DNA of 64,000 nucleotides from NCBI GenBank assembly GCA_003996215.1, contig QJPP01001407.1:62001-126000 (forward strand), in the 5' to 3' direction. The translations under genes were made by a program, and so were the position numbers. This stretch comes from Jaltomata sinuosa (lineage: Eukaryota; Streptophyta; Magnoliopsida; Solanales; Solanaceae). Under the pieces are notes generated by a model, which did no database searches, was not told the DNA's origin, and worked only from the letters and a program-made list of their open reading frames with translations. The stretch's first letter is position 1. Every line of letters begins with the position of its first letter. Below, in pieces: positions 12,195 to 24,974 of the stretch.

Positions 12195-13385
12195 ATGAGG
12201 TTTAGAGAGAAGAGATTGATTTTACAAGAAAAAGGGATGAATGTTGAAGCATTCGAAGATGTTCTCCCGAACATACCCAAGTAATTTCGTGAAAGAGCCT
12301 AGGACCATTTTTCCAAGACTCCTGGGCCATATGTCCTGGAGTTGGTGCATGAATTTTATGCCTCATACCGAGCTAGACAAGACATTTCAAAGCAAAAAGG
12401 TGTGGTTAACAAGCTTTTGGGCCTCGATTCTGTTTCGGTGAGGGGAAAGGAAATAAATATTACACCGGCGGCCATCCACTTTGGTATGTGGTATGATGAA
12501 CCAATTCCAGAATCCCAATAAATAGAATACTTAGCTACAAGAGAAGACCGATATGAATTGGTGGCAAGTATTATCGCTGAGGGAATTCAGGCCAAGTCAA
12601 AAGGGCATATTCATCGCTCTGATCTCAAATTGGAAGCTCGAGTGTGGTTAGATTTTGTATGCACACAGCTCAACCCAACCGGCCATAAAACACAGGTGAT
12701 TAGATAGGTGGCTATTCTGATTGCTTATATCATGACCGGTCTTAAGCTGCATGAGGGGGAGATAATCGTTGAGAAAATCAAGTGGAGAGAGAGACAAAAG
12801 AGCACCTCCATGGCTTTCCCCGCTCTCATCAGCTTCTTATGTTTCCAAGCACAATGTCCACGGATTCACTCTTTGGATAAAATCAGTCAAGCTAACGGAA
12901 TGATCCAACTAGATATATGGAGAGACACAGATGCAACGCATGTTAAAAAGAAGCAGCGTGCTCACAATGCCATCTCAGGAAATACCCACGATGAAGGTGT
13001 CATTCATGATCATAGGGGCATTTCCTCCAACTCTCAAAAAAAAGCAAACACGATCGATGTGCATTCCAAAGCCACCTCATCTTCATGTAACTTTCTCAAA
13101 CATAGTCAAATCGCTCACATAAATGAGGAAATCCTAGAAAGAATTGCTAAAGACATTCCACGCATGATTCAAGCCGCCATAAAATCGTCTTTGAAGCCTT
13201 TGGTGTCAAATGTAAGCAAGCTTTGTGCTAAAATAGATACCACAGAAGTGGAGGTTGATGAGATTAGGCAAGTTATATCGCATGTTGAGCAAGCGAGTCC
13301 TAATTGGGATCTGAATCTATCAGCCTCAAACTCTACCTCATCTCAAAGGGATGCTAGCCCCCCTGATAATTGGTGCATGAATTGA
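12195..13385 (+). pseudogene. Second ORF of E, resembling the putative plant transposon protein domain
   Basis: One reading frame of about 397 codons runs from the ATG at 12195 to the stop at 13383-13385, broken by four stop codons in its first 170 codons. From 12708 it is open for 225 codons. Recognisable pieces are VLELVHEFYASY, SVRGKEINITPAAIHFG, ARVWLDFVCTQLNPTGHKTQ and AILIAYIMTGLKLHEGEII. They fit, from memory, the family annotated as 'putative plant transposon protein', often found next to Ty3 elements. The C-terminal part is charged and coiled-coil-like (INEEILERIAKDIPRMI). Function is unknown. It sits where Athila elements often carry an env-like ORF, but no signal peptide or membrane segment is evident. 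A homology search of the region would decide. Confidence 0.6.
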
Positions 13386-15708
13386 GACTTGAATGATGAC
13401 GAGGGAATACCCGAGATATAAGAAGAAGTGGTACCGACCGAGGCAATCCCCGAAGTTTCAGACTTAGTTGATCAGTGTCACCCGGAACCTCTCATGTCCT
13501 ATATGAGAGAAAAGGGATTTCAGCTCGGGTTCTCATAACATGAGTTGATGACATATTCAGACAAATGGGAGGTCGTGGAATCAACTGGCCTCATTCCATC
13601 TATGGAGGGATTTCAAATAGACCCGACACATGACTACATTCCACCGCTGGCACCATTACTTTCGCTAGAACCTCTACCTCCTAGGCCACTGCATCGATTT
13701 TACTCACGGTGGCGTCGGCATCGTCATTAGTATAATCAGGAAATTTCTGCACTCGTTCTTATTTGTACAATTTTTTTACATCAAGGGATATACTTGCTTT
13801 ATGTTTGCGAAATCTATAAATGTTGATATTTCACTTGTGCTTGATGATATTTCCCTTGTCGGTCCCCTTTTCATTATGTTTGGTTTTATTTTGAGCTTAA
13901 TTGTGCCCTCGTCAGGCTTGATTGTTAATTCTTGATTATGTTGTTGGGTTAGTCTTACACACCCCATTGTTCCACTACACGTGCTTTGCAAATGCCCTAA
14001 AGGCCTATGCCGAGGCTTGTTTTTCAAATGATTCATGAGCATGCAAATTGGTGATCGTCTTGTTAATAGTAGTTTAGAAATAAACTCCGAGGGTTTTCTT
14101 AATACCACGGTTCTTTCCCAAGGAGCAAATTTTTTTCTTTATTTTCTTTTGTTTTTGTGTCGAACAGGGTTGGTGTCCGTAGTTTGAGAGGCGACTTTCT
14201 TAAGGGAAAATTCCAAGTTTTAGTTTTAATTTAAGTCCATAGTTTGCTTGTCTCGAAATAGGCCCACCAAAAAAAAAATTGGCAAGACATTTTTGAAAAT
14301 AAACGTGAAGAGGGAAAATAAATTTTTGAGGAAAGTATTCTCTTGTTATGACTTGCACATTCTCATTTTGGCTTGATCGATTAACAAATGAGTGTGTAAT
14401 GAGCTCAGAATAGCTTGTCGAAAGTCATTTGTCCCAATTGATTTTGAGACTAATGAAAGAACTCTTGTGGAATGAGGTCTTGTGTGGTGAGGTTTTACCT
14501 TGATTCTTGTGCGTATATGTCATCTAGAACATTCCCTAAATGTGATTCAAGGCGAAATTCTAGGTGTGACCGAGCTTGGAATTAGGCCCTTTTTGATAGC
14601 CACTTCACCCAAATTACTTCCCTCGACTTCAATCCTAGTGAACCCCTTTGAACTTGTGACCGTTCTTTGGCACCTTGTTCAACACCATGACCTTTTTGGA
14701 ACCTCTATTTTGGCAACCGTCCTCCCTAATTGCTTAAAAGTGAAAATTAGGCTAAAAGCCTAAGTTTGGGGGGGGAATGAAAAGATAACATAGGCATATG
14801 CCTAATTTTGGGGGTGTATGTTCTTAAAGAGGAGAAGAAAAAGGATGCACTTCAAGTGCAAGGTAACATCTTGAAATTGAATTGAAATTTTTTCTCCAAA
14901 AGTTCAATCAAATGAGCAAAATGAAAATAAAGAATTTGTGTTACCACACGAAGGTGATACAAGGAGTTTTGAATGATCGTGATTGAAAAGGAGAAGCTTA
15001 GGTTGTGTGAGGGAGAAATAAGGTGAAGTCAAAATAAAAAATGTGAGCAGTGTTTGAAATTATAACAAAGAGCATTAAGGAGGTATAGTCACTTGAACCA
15101 AATAAAATCCTCACCTTAGCCCTAGCCAACATCGGAACCTGCAAGTCCTTGGTGATTCCGAGCTTGTCTACCCTACATTAGCTGCGATTTACATAAAGGG
15201 AAAGCCTATGGTTCGTCATGTGTGAACTTGAACTTCCTTGAGAGAGTGAGTCTTTTTAGTTATCCTATAATCCCTTTGTTTTGTGAATTGCATGATTGTG
15301 AGTGGGATTCTCTCTTATGGTGAGTGGTATCATGCACTCGAATTGACTCATGAAGTCTCTATTTCAATTAAGGGGAATGAATGAGACAAGTTGTATGGCA
15401 AATCTCGAGGCAAACCTTGATGGCCCATGCCAATGACTTGAGAAGATTTGTATCTTGTTTTGAATGACAAAATTCCCTTGATTTTGTATGAGGAATGAAG
15501 CGTTGTTGAATGCTTTTGAAATGAAAAATTGCCTTGATATTGTGGTGGTTCAAATTGAGATGAGCATTGTAGTTGAGTCTTTCGCTTGAATCTTTTTGTT
15601 TGTTATCTTTCTTAGTTTTTTAGAATAGAGTAGTCTTTTGTGCCTTGATTGAGTCAAGAGCATAATTCATTCCTTACTTTGTATTTTGCTTGAAGACAAG
15701 CAATAGTT
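13386..15708 (+). other. 3' noncoding tail of E
   Basis: About 2.3 kb with no credible coding frame. Purine tracts like the terminal one recur at 14762-14778 (AAGTTTGGGGGGGGAATG) and 14804-14818 (AATTTTGGGGGTGTA). Short frames such as 14500-14763 lack a recognisable motif. Confidence 0.55.
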
Positions 15709-15722
15709 CAAGTTTGGGGGTT
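15709..15722 (+). other. Polypurine tract of E
   Basis: CAAGTTTGGGGGTT lies directly before the 3' LTR TG, as expected for the plus-strand primer site. Confidence 0.8.
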
Positions 15723-17221
15723 TGATAAGTTGGCAATCTACCAACTTATTGAGCCTTTACACATGAATTATTGCTAAGTTTTGATAAGATTAAGAGGTTC
15801 TTATGGCCTTTATTAATGTCTATGCAGGTACTTATGATCAAAGATGGAAAACAAGGAAATGAACCCAAAAAGACCCAAAAAGGAGTGAAGTGTGAAGTGA
15901 GGAAACAAGATGAAGATTCTGATGAAAGATGCGACCCTCATGAGACACACACTTGGCTTTGTGTAGACCGCACCTCCCACCATATGGAGATGAAAGTTGA
16001 CTGAAGAATCTGTCAAGGGATGCGGTCGATGTGCAACATGCATAATGCTTTGTGCAAACCGCACCCCCTTCGCATGAAGCTCCCCATGCTACCTGAGTCA
16101 CTGGATCGCTGAAGCAAGGTGTGTGATACGCACATCACAATGTGCAAACCACACGTCACGCTACACACTTCCCAAAGGGCATTTTTGTCAAAAATTAGGT
16201 GACGTCTTGGAAATGTTTATATACCCAATTTAGGCACAATTGTAAATAGGTAGCTAGCACTGAGTTTTAGAAATATTCTTAGCTTTGTGAACAAGTTTTC
16301 CTTTCTAAGAAGAATAAGAGGATTTTATCAAATTCCTTCTTCCCGATTCTTAGAACCACCATTTCTGTACAAATTAAGCTTGGATATTGAGACATATTGA
16401 GACATTTAGCTTGAATGGAAGGTAAATTGAACTAGCCATTTGGTATACCTCTTTCCTTAAGCATGAGTAGCTAAACCTCTTATCTAGGTATGTGTTGAGG
16501 ATGGGTACTTGATAAATGGGTGTGGGTGTTGCTAATTCTTGTTTATAATTGCTTTATTGACATGGATCTAGTCATTTCACCATATTTTAACTCTAAAATT
16601 GGTGGTTAAAAATATTGATTTTCCTTACTTGGTTAAGTTATTGCTTGAAAGAGGATTTCATAACTTCGGATGTGAAATTGCTAGTGAAAACTTGGGCTTC
16701 CATTTTGATTGAGGCTAGAAATAGCTCATATCGACGGAATCACCCACTTAAGGGTCTAAATCTAGAAATAGTATGACCTCCCCAAGAATATCTTGGTTGT
16801 TTTATTGCCCAATCAATAGTGCTTGAGCTAAGACTATTGGGCGTACGATAATTTGATCAAGAGATAGATAGTCATACCTATGACAAGTCTACTTATGTTA
16901 TTTAGTAAGAATTTGCATGAATAAGCAATCACCTTATCTCATGTTCAAGCACATTTGATGCACATCCCTAGTTGTCCTCTCTATTGTCTACATCCCAGTT
17001 TACTTTATTGTTTTTTTTGTTTAATTGCGAAATTATGACAGATTCCCAATTCCCCCTTTTTATATTACTCACTCTCGTTGTAAACTCTATTTTACGATCT
17101 CTTAAGCTAAACTCTAAATTCTCTGTGGGATTGACCCTAACATCCATTGGCAACTATAAATGTATTTTGCTTTTATGATCACCGATACCTCCTGATAGGA
17201 GAGTACGTTTAAGCGTTACCA
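15723..17221 (+). repeat. 3' LTR of E
   Basis: 1499 bp, collinear with 6141-7625 including the dyad block (about 15925-16180) and TATATA at 16218-16223. It ends TACGTTTAAGCGTTACCA. Confidence 0.92.
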
Positions 17222-17540
17222 ATGAGCCCCCGCACCCGAAACAAAAAACAAAAAAGACAACAATGTTCCCAATATTCCCAAGAGAGCATGCTTAATATTT
17301 GACCAGAATTGGACCATCAGAAGGGCACGAGAAAAGCACGCAAAAAGTAGAATTCAAAGGAAAGATAATAAAAATTAACGAAGAAATCTTACCAAAAGAA
17401 GCCGAGGAAATGACCACGGACCAAGAATTATTCACCCTTAACTTCCTGGGATCAACCCTCAATGATTTGGAGCTAGAATCTCATGAAAATGGCTAAAAAT
17501 TGCTTTGGAGAAGATGGGAAATAAAATGGTGGAGAAAGGA

Positions 17541-17547
17541 ATTTATA
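17541..17547 (-). promoter_or_regulatory. TATA box of LTR A
   Basis: Minus-strand TATAAAT, at the same place as 34801-34807 and 55461-55467 in J and 62060-62066 in N, immediately downstream of the G+C-rich dyad block. Confidence 0.7.
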
Positions 17548-17671
17548 GGGGCTGTCAGCACTGCCTGCATGCATGCGGCCAGCAACTACGCACGCCGCCC
17601 AGGAATACGCAAACCAGACACATGCGGCCTGGTGCAGGCACATGCGGCCAAGGCGCACGTGGTCGAGCACA

Positions 17672-17751
17672 GGCGCACGTGGCCCAAGCGCTCGCGGCCA
17701 TTTCCTAGGCGCACGTGGCCCAAGCGCTCGCGGCCATTTCCTAGGCGCACG
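17672..17751 (-). repeat. 36-bp tandem repeat with G-boxes in U3 of A
   Basis: Two exact 36-bp units (17672-17707 and 17708-17743) and the start of a third. Each holds CACGTG (17676-17681 and 17712-17717) and AGCGCTCGCGGCC. Another CACGTG lies at 17656-17661. There are no spacers, so it is not a CRISPR array. Confidence 0.9.
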
Positions 17752-18514
17752 CAGCTATGTCTAGGTGCAACGGCCATGCCAATGCGTGGGAGACAGCCAT
17801 GCTAGTGCCATGACAGAAACCAGCTGCCAATATCTATGCCAACAATAGAAAATTCTCCGACGGACCCTTGGGAACGCATTTAGGGTCCTGTGAACACCAA
17901 AGAGCTGATCTATTTAACTAGAAACAACATTCCTAATCAAACATAATCGAAGAAAATCCCATCGGAGGTTGATTTAATGAAAAGTGGGCCCTTTGCCCAA
18001 AATCATCTTTCAAGCCAACTATTTCGAAATGAAACCTAAGGGTTGCAATAAAGTCAGGAAGCCTCAGGACCCAAACCAATGGTCCTTTTACCCTAAACTT
18101 GACATTTTAGAGCTCACAGCACTGATGGAATTTCCATCCGAGGTCGTCTTCTCCAAATGTTGAAAAAATTCAACCTTACAAGACTAAATGGCCTAAAAAC
18201 ACAGAACGAGAGAATTCAAAGATGAAAAGCTCTCGAATCCTAACCAAAGGTCTAACTAAACCAAAGTCCATGCTCTAAAGCTAACAAAACTTTTAAAATT
18301 TGATTCCGAGCATGATTACCAAGAATGTTGACTGAAGTCAATGATTTCCTAAGTTAAGGTTCTAAAATAGGGAAACGGCCAAAAAGACCAAACAAATGGC
18401 CCAGGCACCAAACTACCAGTCCCAACAAGCCACAAATGACTTGGGGTCACTACAGGCAAGCTCTAACAGTACAAAGAAGGAAAGAATGTGTCAATGACTT
18501 GAACGATCATTATA

Positions 18515-19280
18515 TGAGACATATTTCTTTTACAAAAATAGAATAGGACCACCCAACAATGACACACTAGGGCTGATAAACTCCTTACACAAAAAATCCT
18601 GAAGTTGCTCCTTTAACTATATCAACTCAGTTGGTGTTATCCAATATGATGGAATTGAAATGGGTTAGCACCTAAACATCAATGTCAATGTCAATATCAC
18701 GATTAGGTGGAAGACTAGGTAGATCAGTTAGAAACAAATCTCTAAACTCGCTAACCATGAGAACTGACTCTAGTGAAAGAGTGTCAGTGTTGGTATCACG
18801 AACATATGCAAGATAAGCCACCACATTCGTAGAAATGATATCATTCCCCTCGGCATATGACTATCAGTACCCCTCCACACTATTTGAGGGTTTCCATACA
18901 TATGCAAGGTAAAAGTGTTGGCAATGTGATCCAAGAACGTATGGTAATAAGATAACCAATCCATGCCTCGAATCACGTAAAAATCAACCATGTCTAGGAT
19001 ATCAAGATCTACTCAAGTGTCATACCTTAAGATAGTCACCACATAGGATTGATACACTCGATCCATTACAAAAGAATCACTTGCCAGAGTAGCTACATAC
19101 ATAGGCACAGGCAAATACTCAAATAACAAATCCGGACAAATAGCATAGTAGGACGACACATAAGAATAAGTACACCCCAGAACAAATAACACAGAGGTTG
19201 GCTGATGAAAAATGGAGCTTGTACCTGTGATGATGGCATCTGAACCCTCTGCCTCTGGACTACCTTGAAAAGCATACAAC
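18515..19280 (-). pseudogene. Protease and RT start of F
   Basis: The protease region at 19013-19279 aligns with H, but the catalytic DPGS of H reads VLGC, so the active Asp codon is lost. The post-protease block (VIRGMDWLSYYHTFLDHIA) at 18770-18991 matches H's VILGMDWLSPHRVVLD. 18515-18740 covers the start of RT, ending where A is inserted. Several frameshifts separate these blocks. Confidence 0.78.
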
Positions 19281-19299
19281 TGACTATGTCTGCCCTAGA

Positions 19300-20425
19300 C
19301 TGACCACCTACTCGACAACTTTCCTTATCCAACTGATCTCCACCTTTAGCACTCTAGCGACCACGGTTAATACCATGTGCACTACCTCTGGCCGATAGTA
19401 ATAGAGCCTTGAATCCTGCCACGTATAATGCATGAGTTTGGGACACTCCCTAGAAAAATTCCCCAACTTACCACACTCAAAGAACCCTCTATTGGAAAGA
19501 GTCAAGTTAGAAAACCCTGTGGAATCAAAATAGCCACCATGGCTTGAATACCCAGAATTCAAACCCCAAGAAGTCTAACCTAAACCCTGGATGCTCTACC
19601 AAATATGACCAAATAACCACCATCTAAGATTAGTAGTGTTGTCGGAAGGACCTGCTAGGCTTAGAGTTATGATGATGACCTCTTTAAGGAAAACCCCTAC
19701 CTCTAAATGAAGAACCACTAAAACTTCCCTAATTGTGAGGCCTCTTGATGCAACCTTTATAGGCCTTGTGATATATCCCTTCGACAGTTCTTGAATTATC
19801 AGAAACTTGAAGGAAAGTACACCCAACTGCCACTTAGTGATCTGTTGCCAAATAGAGCTGTAACATTAACCCTCTTACAAATCTCCACACACTCTCATAC
19901 TCTATCGGCATAATTATATCAACATACCTAAATGACTCATGAATCCTTAACTCATACTTTAAAACAAACATAGAACCCTGTTGAAGATCTGTGAACTCAT
20001 CCCTTGCATGATAACCACTTGGAGTACAAGGTATTGCCCCTTCCTGTGACATACCCTCCAAAAGGCTCATAATCCTAACCACGTTATCTTGAAGAACTAG
20101 ATCCTAGGTTGGACCTAGACCCTCTAGCTAATATGATATATCACTAATCTTTATCTGTGGCTTTAAAGATGGTGTTGTTGCCTAGGCTCGAGCTAATGGC
20201 CTCTCCCTCGCCTGTTAATGGCCTCATCCTATCCAACTAAGAAAGAATGGAACAAAATGAGATTTGAAGTTGATAGGGAAAAGGACGCACAATAAAGTGT
20301 GAAAGAATGGAATTTTTCCTAAGAATGCCCTATTGCCTCTAGAAGATAAGATATTGACGTGATTGTACCAGTCGGTCAGACTCTACTAGGCACTTGCTCT
20401 TGTACTAGTAAGACCAGTGAACCTA
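19300..20425 (-). pseudogene. gag remnant of F
   Basis: A decayed gag: one zinc-knuckle block ECGKLGNFSRECP near 19470, with the His replaced by Asn and the first Cys lost. The upstream capsid-like part at 19834-20082 contains EYESVWRFVRGL, matching TEADRIRRFVWGL of H. Frames are broken throughout. Confidence 0.75.
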
Positions 20426-20427
20426 AT

Positions 20428-20439
20428 GATCGGATACCA
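20428..20439 (-). other. Primer binding site of F
   Basis: The minus strand reads TGGTATCCGATC, two bases from TGGTATCAGAGC, next to the LTR edge. Confidence 0.75.
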
Positions 20440-20442
20440 TGC

Positions 20443-22201
20443 TTTCAAGACCTGATATCAAGCCATGATGGAACCTACTATAACCCTCCAGTAGGTAAGC
20501 CATATACCGAAAGTAATAGATAATATAAATAATAAGAAACTAAACTGAGACAAATGGGACACTATGTATAAATACATACATAATAGGTATAAAATATACA
20601 GTCATGGGCCCTATGGAAATAAAAGAAAGACCAAATATATAAGATATTCAACCCTGGACCTTGTGTCACCAGTACAAAAGCCTACTGAAGTGCGAGAACA
20701 GAACTAAACCAATACAATATATCGAATAGTATACAATATAGATAGATAATGCAAGACAAAAATAGATAAGCCTCTAGATGCCTAGAGCTCACCATAAATC
20801 CGGTCAACCAGTGCCTTTTAACAAATAGGATCAATAAGGATGAATCAAGCCAGGGTTTGCATTAAAAAAAGATATAGAAATGTAGCATGAGTAATAAAAT
20901 ATGGGGTACCCAGTAGGAATCATAGGCCGACTGAGCTTAGAAGACAACATATAGAATAAATAAATAAGAAGGAAGATACACACAGAAAGATAGCCTAGCA
21001 GTCTATAACATAACAGGGGTGAAATATATTTATTTATTTCTCGGGCTTCCGAAGCTCATCAACAAACACAAAAAAGTAAAACCCAAAAATATTCCTTGGG
21101 CTACTAGAACCGCACCTCGAGCTAATAAAGATAAAGTAAAAAGAGAAAAATGGTCCGGAAGTCCCTTAGCCTAAAATTTAAAGGTTGTACAATATTTCCC
21201 CAAATTAAAAATTAGTGATAAAATGCTACACATCTTTCAGTAACCCGAAAATTATAGTAAGATGGTATAATTTCCTCTTTAATGCCAAAAAACTAATATC
21301 TTCCTCTGATTCATACCACAATCTATATATTTGTATGTATGAATATATGCATACCTACTCATATATATATACATACATATATATATATATATATATGTAT
21401 ACAAAAAATAAGGTAAGGCAACCATGCATAACAAAATCACACTAACCTTGAGTCCAACAAGTCCAAATTTATGGCCTCGGGCCCATAAATATCATAATAA
21501 AAGAAAATACAGAAATAAAGTGATAATAAACAGAACCAATTAGAGAAAACCACTCTAATACTAAATCTTACCCCAAAACTATGCTAAATGTTTGTGGTCC
21601 CAACCTAATACTGAATACACAACCTAAACGAATGCTAAAAAAGGAACACTATTCTGAAGTCCCCAAAACAGGCTATAATTTTTGAATTTGATATAAACAT
21701 AACCCTACCTAGTTGTTCTCCTAAACAATAAGAAATTTATACTATATATCATCTATCTAAGCTAAGTCTAAAGAAAGAAAAATCGTAACCAAGCTCGGGG
21801 TTGAACAACACTTTCAAACCATCACACGAATACCTTCCCCTTCTACAAAGCCTCAGACCGCTGATATTCTATAAAATATATAATATATATGTTAATACAA
21901 AACTAACAATACCAATATTGATATCTGACAAATTGGGTCAGAAATTGTGTTAAAAAATTTACCCTTGGGGCCCGTCGATAAAACAACAAATTGATTTTGT
22001 AATTACCTTTACCATACGGTAAAAATATAATGCCCAAAAGTTGGGTGAGGAAAGGAATCAATTTGGGGCCAAAAATAGCTTAGAAAATCCAGCAAGAATT
22101 TAGCTCCCAAGCTCCAAAGGGATCAACTTTCGAGTGAAAATGAAGAAGAAATCAAAGTTAGAATATTATAAACTGACAAGGGTCTCTTTTTTCAAATGCG
22201 G
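20443..22201 (-). repeat. 5' LTR of F, truncated
   Basis: About 1.76 kb of LTR beginning tttcaagacc. It is noncoding and AT-rich, including a (TA)n tract at 21359-21396. No intact ATTACA outer end is present; the sequence joins fragment K at 22202. Confidence 0.7.
21359..21396. repeat. TA-rich microsatellite in LTR F
   Basis: Alternating TA with interspersed CATA units, at a position comparable to the TA tracts in LTR A. Confidence 0.9.
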
Positions 22202-23183
22202 TGTGATGACCCTTCCGGTCATCTTTGCATTTACGCATTCATTGTACTGTTAGAGCCTTCCTGTATCAGCCCCAAGTTATTTATGGCTTGCTGGGACTGG
22301 TAGTTCGGTGCCCTGGTCATTCGTTTGGTTGTTTTGTCCTTTTTCCTATTTTAGAGCTTTATCTTAGAATATCATTGACTTTAGTCAACATTCTTAGATA
22401 ACATGCTTGGAATTGGATTCAAATAGTTTTGTTATCTCCGTAGTGTTGAGTTTGGTCTAGTTGGACATTTAGTTGAGGCTTCAGAACTTCTGGTGTGGGT
22501 TTTGTGTGGTTTTCTCTATTTTCAGGCCATTTGGAGTTGAAAGTGTAACTTTGGGTGACTTTCGATGATAGGAGTGTCAGATTCAAAATTCGACGATTCC
22601 ATCTGCTTCAGAATGATGAGTTTGCGTTCAAAATATCTTGTCTTCAAGCTAGGAAATTGATTTCCCGTGGGTGTTTAGGTTGTCTAGGATATGTCCGAGA
22701 TGCTAGTGCTGACCCTTCGTCTCCTGAGTCTATTCCTATGGTTAGAAACTTCCTAGATGTGTTTCCGATCGACCTTCCAGGCCTTTTGCCTGAGAGATAT
22801 GTTGATTTTTCCATTGAGTTAGATCCAGGCACAAGGCCCATTTCAATTCTTCCCTACCGTATGGCTTCTGCTGAGTTGAGAGAGCTTAAATAGTAGCTCC
22901 AAGATTTGTTAGCTAAGGGGTTCATTAGACCGAGTGTGTCTCTTTGGGGTGCTCCTGTTCTCTTCATAAAGAAGAAGTATGGGTCAATGCCGATGTGTAT
23001 TTACTATCGACAGTTGAATAAGGTTACACTGAAGAATAGGTAGCCAATGCCGAGGATTGATGACTTGTTTGATCAGCTCCAGGGTTTAATCGTGTTTTCG
23101 AAGATTGATTTGAGGTACGGCTACCATTAGGTAAGGATTATGGCGGAGGACATCCCTAAGACAGCATTCAGGACACGTTATGG
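22202..23183 (+). mobile_element. Fragment K: LTR start fused directly to protease-end/RT
   Basis: 22202-22625 is the U3 start of a chromovirus LTR (TGTGATGACCC, like 61237 onward). Without the rest of the LTR, primer site or gag, it changes near 22630 to the segment before RT (CLQARKLISRGC) and RT up to 23183, in the same orientation. A 112-codon frame at 22555-22893 crosses the joint. Stops follow (TAG at 22891-22893 and later). It is a deletion derivative cut at 23184 by L. Confidence 0.72.
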
Positions 23184-24919
23184 CCACTCAGATAGGGAAT
23201 CTCTTAACAAAAAAGTTGAACAAAAGCGATTCTTTTCTTCTCAAAACTCTTAGAAACCCTAAGGAGCAAGAGACTCAATGTTTTAAGATTTTCTTTAAAG
23301 TTCTTCCTCAAAATCCAAGATCAAGGTATGTAAAGCTAATCTTTTCATTTGGGAACCCTGTTCTCCATACAACAAAGTTATATTTTTAGTTTAAGTCATG
23401 AATCATGATAGGGTTTTTAAGAGTTGAAATAATCGAGTTTAATTCTTGATCTCTTGATGAAATTCCTTGAACGTTCTATAATTCTTATTGAGAATTACAT
23501 GAGTTTGGAGTCTTTCCCCTCGATTTGATTCCTAATCTATGTTCATTTATTCTTCCAAGAAACTTATGAATTTCTCTTATGAATTTGAAAGTATATTTTT
23601 GTTTTAAAAGATTATTTTCGTGTTTATTGGAATTGATTTATATTTTTCTAGAAATATTTATTTAAGAGTATCAAGTTTATGCTTATGTAAAGTTTACAAG
23701 AATTCTTAAGTTATTATTATGAATTGAAAAGTGAAGAAGTTTATCGTATCTTGAGAGTCAAAGCAAAGTTAAAGAGATTTAGAGCCAAGGCTCACAAAGA
23801 TAGATATGTTCATGATACGATATTTTGAATCAAGCATGATTTTTAGAAAGTGTTTCAAGATTTATACGTTATGAGCATGTAATATATTTTGGGAGGACTA
23901 TTTTGCACCAAGATGGGTACAGGTTTATTAAACACATGCCCCAAAACTGCATTGCCACCGTAGGATAGGATCGTCCACAGATAGGGCGACTCCTCTATTA
24001 TTTATAGCCTTTGGGCTCAGCATTGGGATTCCCAGATTATATTTCATCTTATACCCTGGCAGAGTATACGATGGCTCTGTCAACAAGGGCAAGTCATTGG
24101 GTACTGGCAACGTAGACAAGACATTGTACTCTATGATGCTCACATGGTTTATGTCAGTTAAGAGAAACTCCCCAAAAAGAAAACTTGCTTATTTTGAGAT
24201 AATATATGATTGGCCAAGGCCACTAGTTTAAAGAGAATTTTTATGAAGCATTGTTTTTAAATTTCATCTAGACTTCAGTTAATCAGTTTTCAGTTTCAAT
24301 TTTAGTTTAGTTTTACTTATATTACTTTAGGTTTTAACATTCAGGTCAGTCATTCTTATTTTCAGTCATTCAACTTTGTCTATGGTTATATTATTCATGT
24401 ATCAGTTTTTCAGTTTTATCAGTTCAGATATTAGTACTATTTCACTTTACTGCTTTTCATACTAGTACATTCAAAGTACAGACGACTCTTATTGGCGCTA
24501 CATCATTGGATGATGTAGACCTTAGCTTTCAGATATGCAGGTTCCTGAGTAGACTCTTCAGTAGGCTATGCCAGCAGCTTGAGTGAGTTCTTATTATTCC
24601 CGAGGACTTAGCAGTATTCCAGTCATCAACTTGTTTTGTTACATAAAGGTAATTGTACTCAAAATGTAATAGAGGCTTCATAGAAAGAGTCAAGTTAAGT
24701 CAGTTGCAAGCAGTTGTTAAACATTTATTCTTTTAAGTTAATAAAGTTTATATTATTTTATTTTATCTTGTTTACAAAAGCTAGCCCATGTTTCAAGCTT
24801 TCGTAATTTTTATTAAAAAGTTTAGCTTTATTAGTTGTATGCTAGACCAAGTGCTTCTCTCGGACCACTCGTGGTTTTGAGTGCCATTTACGTCCAAGGT
24901 GTTGGCTCGAGGCATGACA
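23184..24919 (+). repeat. Fragment L: truncated LTR of another family
   Basis: About 1.7 kb of AT-rich noncoding DNA unlike the other LTRs here, ending GGCATGACA, a plausible LTR 3' end. It contains runs of TCAGTTTTAG-like sequence (24290-24430). No coding frame of interest is seen and I cannot name the family. The call as an LTR rests on its ending and its place between two element fragments. Confidence 0.45.
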
Positions 24920-24974
24920 TTGACGTTCGTTGATACCTCTATCTTGGAGAGTACGTTTGAGCGTTTATCAAAAA

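Larger units (their letters stand above)
6141..17221 (+). mobile_element. Element E: Athila-like retrotransposon with gag-protease and an extra ORF, no pol
   Basis: Two LTRs (6141-7625 and 15723-17221) start TGATAAGTTGG and end ...CACCA or ...TACCA. They flank 8.1 kb. In order: tRNA-Asp-type primer site, gag, protease, noncoding DNA with two promoter-like blocks, a second decayed ORF, a long noncoding tail, a purine tract and the 3' LTR. I find no reverse transcriptase, RNase H or integrase motif, so it needed help in trans. Flanks are atggt (6136-6140) and atgag (17222-17226), an imperfect 5-bp target duplication. The LTR of A continues across the insertion. Confidence 0.88.
17222..18514 (-). 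repeat. 5' LTR of A, U3 side (resumed after E)
   Basis: Continues LTR A after the E insertion and ends in a decayed ATTATA where its relatives have ATTACA. It aligns with 34340-35694 of J. It contains the minus-strand TATA box at 17541-17547 and a G+C-rich dyad block at 17555-17800. Confidence 0.82.
18515..22201 (-). mobile_element. Element F: decayed chromovirus-type retrotransposon, partial
   Basis: On the minus strand: an LTR part (20443-22201), tRNA-Met-type primer site, gag, protease and the first part of RT. RT is cut at 18515 by the insertion of A. Unlike A, J and N it keeps a recognisable protease, so it belongs with H. Its LTR is cut at 22201, where plus-strand fragment K begins. 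Confidence 0.8.

Noticed and set aside
12708..13385. 225-codon frame as a host gene
   Set aside because: It lies between LTRs of E in the same orientation and is the tail of a longer broken frame.
17672..17751. Short direct repeats of 36 bp with internal dyads, CRISPR-like in unit length
   Set aside because: Units abut with no spacers, and they lie in the U3 of a plant LTR.
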